A program made the position numbers and the translations under genes. DNA of 37,076 nt from Victivallaceae bacterium (lineage in GTDB: Bacteria; Verrucomicrobiota; Lentisphaeria; Victivallales; Victivallaceae), in assembly GCA_021647315.1 (NCBI GenBank), contig JAKIUY010000038.1:1-37076 (forward strand). Direction: 5' to 3'. The notes beneath the pieces were generated by a model, which saw only the letters and a program-made list of their open reading frames with translations, was not told where the DNA came from and searched no databases. Positions within the stretch are counted from its first letter, which is position 1. The number at the start of each line of letters is the position of its first letter. Below are positions 1 through 8,698 of this stretch, in pieces.

Positions 1-84
1 TTTCAAGGGTGGTATGTTATTGACATTGAAAGAGTTATAATATATCACGCCTTGGAGGATTTTTCAAATAAAAAAGGAATATAA
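1..84 (+). CDS. C-terminal tail of an unidentified gene (5' end outside window)
   Basis: The frame beginning at base 1 is open for 27 codons and stops at TAA 82-84. The peptide (begins FQGWYVIDIERV, ends SNKKGI) has a protein-like mix of hydrophobic and charged residues. It lies on the same strand as the aminotransferase that follows 71 bases later. No family can be assigned from 27 residues, and a chance open frame of this length is possible. Confidence 0.35.
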   Translation, partial: FQGWYVIDIERVIIYHALEDFSNKKGI

Positions 85-155
85 ATCGTTAATAATTAAA
101 GGGTTAAGCTATTTTGCAAGACCCACTTAATAACAAAATAACGGAGGTTATTATT

Positions 156-1523
156 ATGGGTAAATACGACGCAAGTAAATATGCACTGAATTTGCAGGAA
201 GTTCCAATGTTGGTAACCGATGAACTACCGGGACCAAAATCAAAGGCAATGCACAAACGTTGCACCAAATATTTCAAAGGGCTAAGCGGACAGGTTAAAC
301 TGTTTCCGGTGGCATTTGAAGAGGGTCAGGGTTGTGAAATGGTTGACGTTGACGGCAACCGTTTTATTGACTTCTCATCCGGTATCTATGTTACGACACT
401 GGGTCATTGTCATCCGAAAATCAGTGAAGCCGTGGCGAAATATGCCAATAAACTGATGAACTGTCATGACTTCACCACCGAGATCAAAACTAAGTTGGTT
501 GAAAAACTTGCTGATATATTGCCGGGCGACTTGACCGGATTTCAATTTTATGATTCAGGCACCACGGCGGTTGAAGCCGGACAACGGGTATTGAGAGCGG
601 CAACGGGCAAACATGAGATGATCTCCTGTTTTTATGACTATCATGGCAAAACCTATGGTGGGGTATCACTTGGTCATATCCGTTCAGCTGCTTACGGACC
701 AACCCGTGCGCCGGGTTTCCACATGGTGCCGCGTCCAGATACCTATCGCCCGCTGTGGACAAAAGCTGACGGGACAATTGACACCGACCAATATATTGAA
801 TTTTATAAAGAGTATCTCTTCAAAGGTACTTGCGGTCAAGTTGCCGGATTTGTTCTGGAACCAATTCAGGGCTGGGGCGGTTCTGTGATGCCACCGGATG
901 ATTTTTTCCCGAAACTGCGTAAACTGTGTGATGATGAAGGTATTTTACTAATGGCTGACGAGGTCTTAACCAGTATGGGTAGAACGGGTAAATACCTCTG
1001 CATGGAACATTGGGATGTTGTCCCAGATGTAGTGACCCTTGGTAAAGGATTCGGTAATGGCTTCCCTGTAACCTGTGTTGCGGTACGTGAACAGTATAAA
1101 GAGAGTTTTGAAAGTATTTCTGCATCGAGCAGTTATGGCGGCAACCCAATGGCCTGCGCAGCGGCACTGGCAAGTATTGAGGTTATTGAAGAAGAAAACC
1201 TGTTGGAACACGCCAAAGAGCTGGAAGATTATTTTGCGGCCCGCATGGCTAACTGGCCTGAAAAATATGCCATCGTCGGTGATTGCCGCGTTAAAGGCTG
1301 TTTGATGGGAGTTGAGCTGGTTAAAGATAAGACCACTAAAGAGCCATTCGATGCCGCTGGGGTGAGTGTCTATCAGAAAGCCTTTAAGCGTGGTTTGGCT
1401 TGGATTCCTGCCGGACATATCCTGCGCATGAGCCCACCAATCATCATGCCGCTGGATGTTGCAGCCAAAGGTATGGATATTATTGAAGAGGCGATTGCCG
1501 AAACCCAGCAGGAGATGGGATAG
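156..1523 (+). CDS. Class III PLP-dependent aminotransferase (GabT/ArgD-like fold)
   Basis: A 455-residue fold-type I aminotransferase, of normal length for class III, predicted cytoplasmic. Visible marks are the N-terminal GNRFIDFSSGIYVTTLGHCHP segment, the cofactor-binding DSGTTAVEAGQRVLRAATG region, the ADEVLTSMGRTGK block and the Schiff-base lysine K297 in TLGKGFGNGFP. The start at 156 is chosen because GGAGG lies eight bases upstream; an in-frame TTG at 114 has no such site. The family moves amino groups between an omega-amino or amino-sugar-like donor and a keto acid; the substrate cannot be read from sequence. It heads a run of sugar-catabolic genes, so a role on an amino or keto sugar is plausible. 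Two GGGCTTG units abut its stop codon. Confidence 0.9.
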   Translation: MGKYDASKYALNLQEVPMLVTDELPGPKSKAMHKRCTKYFKGLSGQVKLFPVAFEEGQGCEMVDVDGNRFIDFSSGIYVTTLGHCHPKISEAVAKYANKLMNCHDFTTEIKTKLVEKLADILPGDLTGFQFYDSGTTAVEAGQRVLRAATGKHEMISCFYDYHGKTYGGVSLGHIRSAAYGPTRAPGFHMVPRPDTYRPLWTKADGTIDTDQYIEFYKEYLFKGTCGQVAGFVLEPIQGWGGSVMPPDDFFPKLRKLCDDEGILLMADEVLTSMGRTGKYLCMEHWDVVPDVVTLGKGFGNGFPVTCVAVREQYKESFESISASSSYGGNPMACAAALASIEVIEEENLLEHAKELEDYFAARMANWPEKYAIVGDCRVKGCLMGVELVKDKTTKEPFDAAGVSVYQKAFKRGLAWIPAGHILRMSPPIIMPLDVAAKGMDIIEEAIAETQQEMG

Positions 1524-1887
1524 GGCTTGGGGCTTGGAGAAAGCTGTTACACAGAGAACCACTAAGTAGGCACAGAGTTGCACTAAGAACTACTTGGTAT
1601 TTATACTAAGTAGTTTGCGCTTTCCAAGCGACACTCGTAGAGGACGCAGTAAACTAACAAGCATAGTTTGCAATAAACGCGTCAGAAGATAAGTTAATAT
1701 TTTAGGTTATCCCGATATTACTCTTGACGCGTTTCATGGCTAAAATTCTTTTTGGTTGCGTCTTTGCTGCTCTGTGTAACTCTGTGGCACAGTATAGAAC
1801 AACTGGTTCGTTGAGTTTTATTTTAATTGAAAAGTAACAGCAAACAATTTACATTAAATCAGCAATCATAAATTTAACGAGGTTAAC
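1524..1887. repeat. Intergenic region with nested inverted repeats
   Basis: This 364-base gap has no convincing gene. It holds nested inverted elements: CACAGAG-type motifs at 1549-1577 answered by CTCTGTG-type motifs at 1770-1787; a 10-base perfect inverted pair, AAACGCGTCA at 1675-1684 and TGACGCGTTT at 1725-1734; and a compact hairpin at 1590-1613 (CTACTTGGTAT against ATACTAAGTAG, one G-T pair). The outer motifs resemble degenerate mobile or REP-like repeats seen between genes in many PVC bacteria. Whether any of it is transcribed as a terminator is not clear. Confidence 0.55.
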
Positions 1888-3210
1888 ATGAATTTAAGAG
1901 CTGGAACTGCTCAAGTAGATATAAGTCCGGAGCAACCGATGTACCTCTGGGGTTATCCCCATGCCGAACGGATCTCAACTGGAGTTAATGATCCACTCTA
2001 TGCCAGTGTGTTGTTTCTTGACAATGGCGATGATGCAGTCATTACTATCGCCCTTGACCTGTTATATATCACTGCTGAAGATACAGTAGAAATCCGTAAC
2101 CGGATTGTCGACCAAATGGATATTGATGCGGCAAATATTATGATCACCTGCAGCCATACTCATTCAGGACCAGTAACAGTTGATTTGCTTATTTCGGGTA
2201 GCGATCCAATCGTTCCGGCAGTAGATAAAGCATACATGACACAGGTAAAAAATCGCGTTGTCGATGCGGCAATTGCTGCCGGCAATAGTGCAGTCGAGGC
2301 AGAAGTTGCGATAACTTCAGCTGAAATTGACGACGTGGGCTGCAACCGTCACGATCCGAACGACGCACGTGATCCAGAAGCCGGAATTATTGTTGTTCGC
2401 GACGCCCAAACTAATAATATTTTTGCCGTTTCTCTAATCTACTGTATGCATCCAACCGTAATGCATGAAGATTCAACTTTGATCTCATCTGACTTCCCAG
2501 GTTATACACGCAAGTATCTGCAACAGCATCTTGGTGACGACGTAACCGTGATCTATCATACTGGACCGCAGGGCAATCAAAGTCCACGTTATCATGTAAC
2601 TGGGCAGACTTTTGCTGAAGCCGAACGACTTGGCAATATCTTAGGCACCAGTGTTGCGATCGCAATTGATAATCTTGAATGTGCTGATTATAACAGTTCA
2701 CCACAAATTGCAGCGGCAATTGAAACAGTTGTTCCAGAACGCCGGACGTTGCCATCACTAGCTGATGCCGAAGCAAATCTGACATTCAGGCGCAGTGAAT
2801 TTGAACGGCTCAAAGCCGAAAATGCCGGACATGGTCCAATTAGAACAGCTGAATGTTCTGTTTTCGGTGCCGAAGAGAGTGTATTCATGGCAAGCTGTGC
2901 CGAGAATGGCTCTCTTGATGCAGCTTTAGAAAAATATCATGATTTTGAGGTTCAGGTATTCAGAATTGCCGACACCTTCATTGTCGCCTTGCAGGGTGAA
3001 ACATTTGTCGAATATTCACTTAATCTAAAGGAAAAATCTTCAGCCCAGGCATTTGTTATCTGTTGTGCCAATGGTGAAACTCAGGGCTATATCGTCACCG
3101 AAGACGCAACTGGCTATGAAGCGGACAATGCTCTGTTTGCCCCAGCCACCGGCACCGCAATGGTGAATAAGGCAGTAGAGATGATTAAGAAGTTGGAAAC
3201 TGGAAACTAG
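1888..3210 (+). CDS. Neutral/alkaline ceramidase-like hydrolase, N-terminal domain only
   Basis: A 440-residue protein matching the catalytic domain of neutral ceramidases. The zinc-binding motif CSHTHSGP is present (H90 and H92), followed by a second histidine in CMHPTVMH, the nucleophile-serine-type motif GPQGNQSPR, a GETFVEYS glutamate and a tyrosine in GYIVTEDATGYE. In Pseudomonas ceramidase the equivalent residues are the zinc ligands and the catalytic serine. The family cuts N-acyl amide bonds. Full ceramidases are exported and carry an added immunoglobulin-like C-terminal domain; here there is no signal peptide and no second domain, so this is probably a cytoplasmic amidase of unknown substrate. 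The start is supported by GAGG upstream. Its last codons and stop lie in a 7-base tandem repeat. Confidence 0.82.
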   Translation: MNLRAGTAQVDISPEQPMYLWGYPHAERISTGVNDPLYASVLFLDNGDDAVITIALDLLYITAEDTVEIRNRIVDQMDIDAANIMITCSHTHSGPVTVDLLISGSDPIVPAVDKAYMTQVKNRVVDAAIAAGNSAVEAEVAITSAEIDDVGCNRHDPNDARDPEAGIIVVRDAQTNNIFAVSLIYCMHPTVMHEDSTLISSDFPGYTRKYLQQHLGDDVTVIYHTGPQGNQSPRYHVTGQTFAEAERLGNILGTSVAIAIDNLECADYNSSPQIAAAIETVVPERRTLPSLADAEANLTFRRSEFERLKAENAGHGPIRTAECSVFGAEESVFMASCAENGSLDAALEKYHDFEVQVFRIADTFIVALQGETFVEYSLNLKEKSSAQAFVICCANGETQGYIVTEDATGYEADNALFAPATGTAMVNKAVEMIKKLETGN

Positions 3211-3328
3211 AAACTGGCAAATAAAGCTGTCCGCTCTGTCCGTTTCGTCCATTTTAAAGATTGAAGGTGTAAGGGCATCCCTCGCGGTTGCCCGATAAAT
3301 AAAAATATAAAAAGGAAAAGATATAATT

Positions 3329-4471
3329 ATGGAAAAGATAAAATTTGGTATTATTGGTTGTGGTTTAATGGGTAGAGAATTTGCCAGTGCCGTATTGCGC
3401 TGGAGCCACCTCACCGAGATGGTGGCAAAACCTGAAATTGTCGCAATCTGTGATAAAAACCAGGCAATGCTTGACTGGTTTAATGAAGCAATACCATCCA
3501 TCACGCAAGTGACTGATGACTATAACGAACTGCTCAGCAATCCGGATATCGATGCCATTTACTGTGCAGTACCCCATAATTTGCACGCAAAATTTTACAC
3601 TGACATCATCAAGGCCGGCAAACATCTGTTGGGCGAAAAACCATTCGGCATTGACAAATCAGCAAATGATGAGATCATGGCATGCATTAAAGCTCACCCA
3701 GAAGTCTTTGTCCGTTGTAGTTCAGAATTCCCGTTCCATCCGCCAATGCAACGTCTGGGAAAAATGATTGAAGATAAATTTTTCGGTCAGATACTCGAAG
3801 TAAACTCCGGCTTCCTGCACTCTTCAGATTTGAATCAGGATAAAGTTATCAACTGGAAACGAATGATTGATTTCAATGGTGAATATGGCTGTTTAGGTGA
3901 TTTGGGTATGCATCCATGTCACATGCCGTTCAAGGCCGGCTGGTACCCCAAAAATGTCAGAGCCATCCTGTCAAATGTGGTAAAAGAACGCCCGGACGGT
4001 AAAGGCAATATGGTGCCATGCGAAACCTGGGATAACGGCACTATGCTCTGTGAAACTGAAGATCCCAATACCGGTGAAATGTTTCCAATGACCATCAAAA
4101 CCCAACGGATTGCACCCGGTGAAACTGATACCTGGTATTTTGAAGTCAAAGGCATGAAAGGCTGTGGACGGTGGAACAGTAAAAAGCCGCGAACCCTGGA
4201 AATACTGGAATACACTGGTGGCGATCAGGCCTGGCAGCAGATTGATATGGGAGCCCAGGTGGCTTTTGCCGGCATTACCGGCGGTATATTTGAAATCGGC
4301 TTTTCTGATACAATCCAGCAGATGTGGGCGGCATTTATCTATGAACTTACTGAAGGTAAACCGAAAAGTCATTTTGCAGCCTGTGTAACTCCGGCAGAAG
4401 TAGCCTACAGTCATCGTCTATTGACTGCCGCGCTGAAAAGTCAGAAAAACAGCACAACGGAAAAAGTTTAA
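3329..4471 (+). CDS. Gfo/Idh/MocA family oxidoreductase (1)
   Basis: A 380-residue NAD(P)-dependent sugar oxidoreductase. The Rossmann motif GIIGCGLMGREFA is at residues 6-18, the family GEKPF motif has its lysine at 104, and the CLGDLGMHPCHMP segment supplies the expected aspartate and histidine of the substrate pocket. There is no signal peptide. The family oxidises or reduces sugars, inositols and sugar acids, often at C3; the exact substrate is unknown. An AAAAGGAAAAG stretch precedes the start. It lies 118 bases after the ceramidase-like gene and is followed by a second, clearly diverged Gfo/Idh gene. Paired Gfo/Idh enzymes in sugar clusters often carry out successive redox steps, which is an inference here. 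Confidence 0.9.
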   Translation: MEKIKFGIIGCGLMGREFASAVLRWSHLTEMVAKPEIVAICDKNQAMLDWFNEAIPSITQVTDDYNELLSNPDIDAIYCAVPHNLHAKFYTDIIKAGKHLLGEKPFGIDKSANDEIMACIKAHPEVFVRCSSEFPFHPPMQRLGKMIEDKFFGQILEVNSGFLHSSDLNQDKVINWKRMIDFNGEYGCLGDLGMHPCHMPFKAGWYPKNVRAILSNVVKERPDGKGNMVPCETWDNGTMLCETEDPNTGEMFPMTIKTQRIAPGETDTWYFEVKGMKGCGRWNSKKPRTLEILEYTGGDQAWQQIDMGAQVAFAGITGGIFEIGFSDTIQQMWAAFIYELTEGKPKSHFAACVTPAEVAYSHRLLTAALKSQKNSTTEKV

Positions 4472-4474
4472 ACA

Positions 4475-4866
4475 GACAGAATCATTTGGGACAGAATCAT
4501 TTTTAAAAGAAAGTTATTGTTACTACTCAGATACAAATTTGAAGACAGATAGACTTAGAGTTCGAAAGTCCCTTGAATTGATAAAAGCAACAATAGCTAG
4601 TTGACAAATTTTGTAAATTAAACGAACTTAAGCAAACGAATATTACCTTTTTTATTGTAATAACCCAATGGTTATATTTTAGCCTGTATTGCGATGCGTT
4701 AGCTGAGTTTACAGGATGAAAGATAACCATTAATTCGTTTAATTTGTTAAATTCGTTGGCAAAAAAATGATTGACACTCGCTTCGCTCATTGCTGATACA
4801 AGATCAGCCTCATTGCAAGCAAAGTCTGTCAATAAAAAACATTAAAAAATAAAAAATGATTCTGTC
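4475..4866. mobile_element. MITE-like element with perfect 15-base inverted ends
   Basis: The left end GACAGAATCATTTTT (4490-4504) is the exact reverse complement of the right end AAAAATGATTCTGTC (4852-4866). A second partial left copy sits at 4475-4487. Inside are nested inverted pairs: AAATTAAACGAA (4615-4626) with TTCGTTTAATTT (4734-4745), AATGGTTAT (4667-4675) with ATAACCATT (4723-4731), and a small CCTGTA/TACAGG hairpin between them. The element would fold into one long cruciform. No transposase is encoded. A further copy of the end motif stands alone at about 6196-6210, in front of the kinase gene. Confidence 0.6.
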
Positions 4867-4888
4867 AAAGTCAAAATATGAGGTGGTT

Positions 4889-6037
4889 ATGAAAAACAGC
4901 ATATCTGAATACAAGGTTGGCATAATTGGTTTCGGCTTTATCGGCAAAGTCCATGCCTATGGTTATTTGAATTTTCCGCTCTTTTATGACCCACTCAATT
5001 TCAATGCCAAAATTACTCATATCTGTACCTCTCGAATGGGAACCGCCGAGAAAGGGTGCCAGCAAATTGGAGCGCAGGTTGCCACAACTGATTATCGCGA
5101 CATAACTGAAAATCCCGATATTGATATTGTTCATATCTGTTCACCGAACAACCTGCATCTCGATGCCCTGCTTTCAGCAATGAAACATAATAAACATATC
5201 TACTGTGATAAACCTTTAGTGGCAAATGCTGATGAAGCAGAGCAGATTGAAGCCGCCCTCGCCGATTATAAAAGCACGGCACAAATGACTTTTCAGTTAC
5301 GTTTTTATCCAGCAGTCATAAGAGCTAAACAGCTCATCGATGAAGGTTTCCTGGGACAAATATTGGAATTCAGGAGTTGTTTTCTCCATGCGGGCAGTGT
5401 TGATCCACAAGCTCCGTTGAAATGGAAATTATCCGCTGAAGCCGGTGGCGGCATTATTGCGGATCTGGGCTCACATCTGTTTGATCTGATCCACTATTTA
5501 ATCGGCAATTATGCTGAAATTATGGCAGAAACCCAGATTGCCTATCCTGAACGCCCAGCCACCGACAATCCGGAAAAAATGATTCCAGTTGAAGTTGCTG
5601 ATAATGTGATTATGTTAGCAAAAATGCAGAATGGCGCATTAGGTACAATACAGGCGACAAAACTGGCAACCGGCACCGAGGATGAGATTAGATTTGAAAT
5701 CCATGGAACAAAAGGGGCCATCAGATTTAATGGTACCGAACCGCATTATCTGGAAATATTTGATCAGACAACGCAAGCTGCGCCTATTGGTGGCGTTGCG
5801 GGTTGGACAAAAGTTGCCACCGGACAGAAGTATCCGGAACCTGCGGGATTCCCGGGCGGGAAGTTACAGATTGGCTGGATAAGACATCACATGGCATGCC
5901 TTTACAACTTTATGGAAAGTGTGGTTGCCTGCACTCCCGGTAATCCAGGCTTGGAACAGGGTATTTATATTCAGAAAATGATGGATAAAGTAGAACAATC
6001 AGCCCAAACAAAAACCTGGGTAATCATTAATGATTAA
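4889..6037 (+). CDS. Gfo/Idh/MocA family oxidoreductase (2)
   Basis: A 382-residue NAD(P)-dependent oxidoreductase. The nucleotide-binding motif is GIIGFGFIGKVHAYG, the DKP motif has its lysine at 108, and GGGIIADLGSHLFDLIHYLIG carries the pocket aspartate and histidine. The start at 4889 has GAGGTGG just upstream. An in-frame ATG at 4856 is rejected because it lies inside the inverted end of the MITE-like element (ATGATTCTGTC) and has no ribosome-binding site. Substrate is unknown; the enzyme probably works in the same pathway as the neighbouring Gfo/Idh, kinase and NagB-like genes. Its stop codon is embedded in three AATNATT-like 7-base units. Confidence 0.9.
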   Translation: MKNSISEYKVGIIGFGFIGKVHAYGYLNFPLFYDPLNFNAKITHICTSRMGTAEKGCQQIGAQVATTDYRDITENPDIDIVHICSPNNLHLDALLSAMKHNKHIYCDKPLVANADEAEQIEAALADYKSTAQMTFQLRFYPAVIRAKQLIDEGFLGQILEFRSCFLHAGSVDPQAPLKWKLSAEAGGGIIADLGSHLFDLIHYLIGNYAEIMAETQIAYPERPATDNPEKMIPVEVADNVIMLAKMQNGALGTIQATKLATGTEDEIRFEIHGTKGAIRFNGTEPHYLEIFDQTTQAAPIGGVAGWTKVATGQKYPEPAGFPGGKLQIGWIRHHMACLYNFMESVVACTPGNPGLEQGIYIQKMMDKVEQSAQTKTWVIIND

Positions 6038-6057
6038 TGACATGGCGATAGAATGCA

Positions 6058-6155
6058 TTGTCGGAGTTCGCAGCTTTAGCGTGCAAAAAAATGAACATAA
6101 AATGGGTAAAACTTGGGACGAGTTTTAAACACGCTAAAGCTGTGAACTCCGACAA
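6058..6155. repeat. 98-base inverted-repeat element, 26-base arms
   Basis: Arms at 6058-6083 and 6130-6155 are reverse complements at 25 of 26 positions; they carry the core TCGGAGTT and GCTTTAGCGTG. The 46-base centre holds a further AAAACT/AGTTTT pair. The element would form a long stem in DNA or RNA. It sits between the second Gfo/Idh gene and the kinase, and its outer sequence resembles the hairpin at 7525-7559. It is most likely a miniature mobile or REP-like element. Confidence 0.6.
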
Positions 6156-6211
6156 AAAAAACAAAAATGAAATAACATTAAAAACGATAAAATAAAAAAA
6201 TGATTCTGTCA

Positions 6212-7480
6212 ATGAAAAATATTAGATTAACTATCGACTTGGGGTCAACCTCATTTAAAGCTGCAATATTTGCGGATAACATGCTCCTGCTTGGCGAAGC
6301 AGAATACAAATTTGCCTATCTCAAGAATAACGACAGAGTTGAAATTGCATCCGACGAAGTCGATAATGCGATTAAATTAGTGGTTAATAAAGCAGTTGAC
6401 TCAGCTGGAATAGCGATTTCTGATATCAGCGCTATTGGTATCGCCAGCCAGGCTCAGACTTCTACCTTTATTAATACTGACGGGACTCCAGTCAGACCAT
6501 TCATCTCATGGCTCGATAATCGAGCTGTGAAAACCTGCGAGCAAATGCGTAACGACCCTATTTTTAACGACTTTGCCTCTCATTGTTCACTGGAAAGACT
6601 CTATCCGGCCATGCAGATATGTCTGGTTCATCACTTGATGAATGAATCGGACACTGATTATGCAAATTGTCAACTGGTCTCCCTCCCCTCGTATCTGATT
6701 TATAAACTGACCGGCAACAATGTTACCGACAGTAATTTAGCAGCAATGGGTGGACTTTATTCGCTACAAACAAAAAGCTGGCATCAACCCTACCTGAATT
6801 ATTGTAATCTGAAGATGAAACAAATGCCTGAATTAATTCATATTGGCATGTGTGCCGGTCAGATTTCAGGAGAAAACTTCTTGGATCTGATGCCGAAATG
6901 CAAACTTTTCCTCTGTGGTAATGACCAGACCGCAGGCTCCTATGGTGCTCAATTAAATGTTGACGATATTCTGGTTAACTTAGGGACGGCACATGTTGTT
7001 TATGCCTGTCGCAAAGAGCTGCCGGAGCCTGAACAAAATCTTTTCAGAGGTGAATATCCCGGTGATTTGTATTACGCCATGTGTGCAGAGAATGGCGGAG
7101 CAATCCTCACTGCCCTGCTTTATGCATATCCGGAGCTTGAGTCATTTGACAATTTGGCAAGGTTAGCTGAACAGTCCGATAGTGGTAGTGTTAGCTTCAG
7201 TACTGATATTAAAGCGTTAAATAATTTCAGCTGGTCTGACGAAAACAGTTCACTTGCAGCTAAAGCTTACGCAGTATTTGACTATCTTGCCAATAGAATA
7301 AAGATAATGATTGATATGGTTTCAGGTGGCAAAGAACATTCAGGTCAGATTTACCTGACTGGTGGTGGCAGGAAAAACCGGATTTTAGTTAAAATGATAA
7401 AAGAAAAGTCAGGAGCAAAAATAGTTGAACTGGAGACATCGCCGCACCATGGAGCGGTATTAATGATGAATTATGATTGA
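6212..7480 (+). CDS. FGGY-family carbohydrate kinase
   Basis: A 422-residue sugar kinase, shorter than the usual 480-520 residues of the family. The phosphate-1 motif LTIDLGSTSFKAAIF is at the N-terminus. The FISWLDNRA block matches the FGGY substrate region, FLCGNDQTAGSYGA carries the presumed catalytic aspartate, VNLGTAHVVYA is the second nucleotide motif, and YLTGGGRKN the adenosine motif. The family phosphorylates pentoses, hexoses, polyols or their keto forms in the cytoplasm with ATP. The start at 6212 is preferred because an earlier in-frame ATG at 6200 belongs to a stray copy of the MITE end motif; neither has a clear ribosome-binding site, so the choice is tentative. Expected to act before the amidohydrolase and NagB-like steps, by inference. 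A 14-base tandem repeat spans the stop. Confidence 0.85.
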   Translation: MKNIRLTIDLGSTSFKAAIFADNMLLLGEAEYKFAYLKNNDRVEIASDEVDNAIKLVVNKAVDSAGIAISDISAIGIASQAQTSTFINTDGTPVRPFISWLDNRAVKTCEQMRNDPIFNDFASHCSLERLYPAMQICLVHHLMNESDTDYANCQLVSLPSYLIYKLTGNNVTDSNLAAMGGLYSLQTKSWHQPYLNYCNLKMKQMPELIHIGMCAGQISGENFLDLMPKCKLFLCGNDQTAGSYGAQLNVDDILVNLGTAHVVYACRKELPEPEQNLFRGEYPGDLYYAMCAENGGAILTALLYAYPELESFDNLARLAEQSDSGSVSFSTDIKALNNFSWSDENSSLAAKAYAVFDYLANRIKIMIDMVSGGKEHSGQIYLTGGGRKNRILVKMIKEKSGAKIVELETSPHHGAVLMMNYD

Positions 7481-7524
7481 TGAATTATAATTGACTGATT
7501 CAAATGAAAACAATATAACGTCAC

Positions 7525-7559
7525 GTTGGAGTATTGCAGACTAAAGTCTGTACTCCAAC
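7525..7559. repeat. Hairpin GTTGGAGTA...TACTCCAAC
   Basis: A nearly complete stem forms from GTTGGAGTA and CAGACT against AGTCTG and TACTCCAAC, with a TTG bulge and a two-base AA centre. It lies in the 166-base gap between the kinase and the amidohydrolase, without a T-run that would make it a standard terminator. It resembles the arms of the 6058-6155 element, so both may belong to one repeat family. Confidence 0.5.
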
Positions 7560-7646
7560 AAAAGCAGCATCTGCACGATAATTTCGTTAAGATGCTAATT
7601 AAAGATAAGAGCATATCCCTGTCGCAAAAAAGGATTGAATAAAAAT

Positions 7647-8654
7647 ATGAAAAGAACAGATATTTTAGAACGTTTAAAACGTCAGCAGATGATTATTGAT
7701 GCCCATACCCATGTCGGTATTTCTATCAATAATTATATTGCCTCGGGCTCATATCCTTACGCTTTGAGCTTTGAAGATCTGGTGGTCAGAATGGATGCAC
7801 TCGGAATTGACAGTTCAATCATCTTCCCTTTTGAGTCAAGTTACTATCCGCTATTCGGTGACGATGAAGCAATCAGTTCTCCGGCACGTTCATCATTTCC
7901 CTACGAAAAAGAGAATGAAAACCTACTGCGAGAGATTTTTGATGTTTTCCCTGAGTATGCTGAACGTGCCATTCCGTTCGCCATGTTTGATCCGACCCAT
8001 GAGACCACTAAACAGGCTGTGGCGTTGGAGAAACTATACTCCAACTATCCCCTGTGCGGTCTGAAGACATTGACCACCTATACAAAATCATTTGTCAAAG
8101 ATTTTAATAATCCAGATAATGAAATCAGAAAGTTCGCCCTGAAATACAAATTGCCGATTACCTTTCACTGTTCATGGTTTAAAGAAGATATCTGGGCGAA
8201 TGTTTTCGATGTCATTGATATCGCTGAAGCCAATCCTGAAATTAATTTTGCCCTAGCTCACAGTGCTAGGTTTTCACAGGTTGCCCTAGATCGAGCAGCA
8301 GCACTACCTAACTGTTTTGTCGATATCTCCGCCTTCAAAATACATTGCGACCTCGCAGTCGAACAGAGCGAATTTGTCGCCTGCGGTGATGATGGCTTTA
8401 CCGCAGACTATTCAGCCCCAGAAGCAACTCTACTGCAATTAGCTGAAGCCTACCCCGATACTATTCTTTGGGGTAGTGATACCCCATATCATTATTTTGC
8501 CCAGAAGTATATTGATCAAGACGGGAAAGTTATCGACTGCCGCCTCTTTTCTCGTTATGATCGTGAAATGAAAATACTCCAATCACTACCCGCAGAATTG
8601 CGGCAGAAAATCGCCTATGACAATATTATAAATTTTTTACAGACATCCGTCTGA
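7647..8654 (+). CDS. Amidohydrolase family TIM-barrel hydrolase
   Basis: A 335-residue metal-dependent hydrolase or decarboxylase of the Amidohydro_2 type. The metal motif DAHTHVG has H20 and H22; later histidines lie in TFHCSWF and ALAHSAR, and the closing aspartate in ILWGSDTPYH. These occur in the family order and spacing. It has no signal peptide. Amidohydro_2 proteins hydrolyse lactones or amides, or decarboxylate aromatic or sugar acids. ATG 7647 is chosen with AAAAAGGA upstream; an in-frame TTG at 7635 lies within that site. Placed between a sugar kinase and a NagB-like enzyme, it could open a sugar lactone or remove an acyl group, but the substrate is not determined. Confidence 0.85.
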   Translation: MKRTDILERLKRQQMIIDAHTHVGISINNYIASGSYPYALSFEDLVVRMDALGIDSSIIFPFESSYYPLFGDDEAISSPARSSFPYEKENENLLREIFDVFPEYAERAIPFAMFDPTHETTKQAVALEKLYSNYPLCGLKTLTTYTKSFVKDFNNPDNEIRKFALKYKLPITFHCSWFKEDIWANVFDVIDIAEANPEINFALAHSARFSQVALDRAAALPNCFVDISAFKIHCDLAVEQSEFVACGDDGFTADYSAPEATLLQLAEAYPDTILWGSDTPYHYFAQKYIDQDGKVIDCRLFSRYDREMKILQSLPAELRQKIAYDNIINFLQTSV

Positions 8655-8698
8655 ATATAACCGGCTCCGCCGAAATAGAAAAACAAGGAAACATTATT

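Noticed and set aside
20-41. TTGACA followed by TATAAT near the window start
   Set aside because: The two boxes are only 10 bases apart and lie in the open frame of the upstream gene tail.
966-1583. 205-codon minus-strand frame across the aminotransferase gene
   Set aside because: It lies antisense to a well-supported enzyme, with no family motif or ribosome-binding site.
4527-4832. 101-codon minus-strand frame inside the MITE-like element
   Set aside because: The sequence is explained by nested inverted repeats, and the peptide has no recognisable domain.
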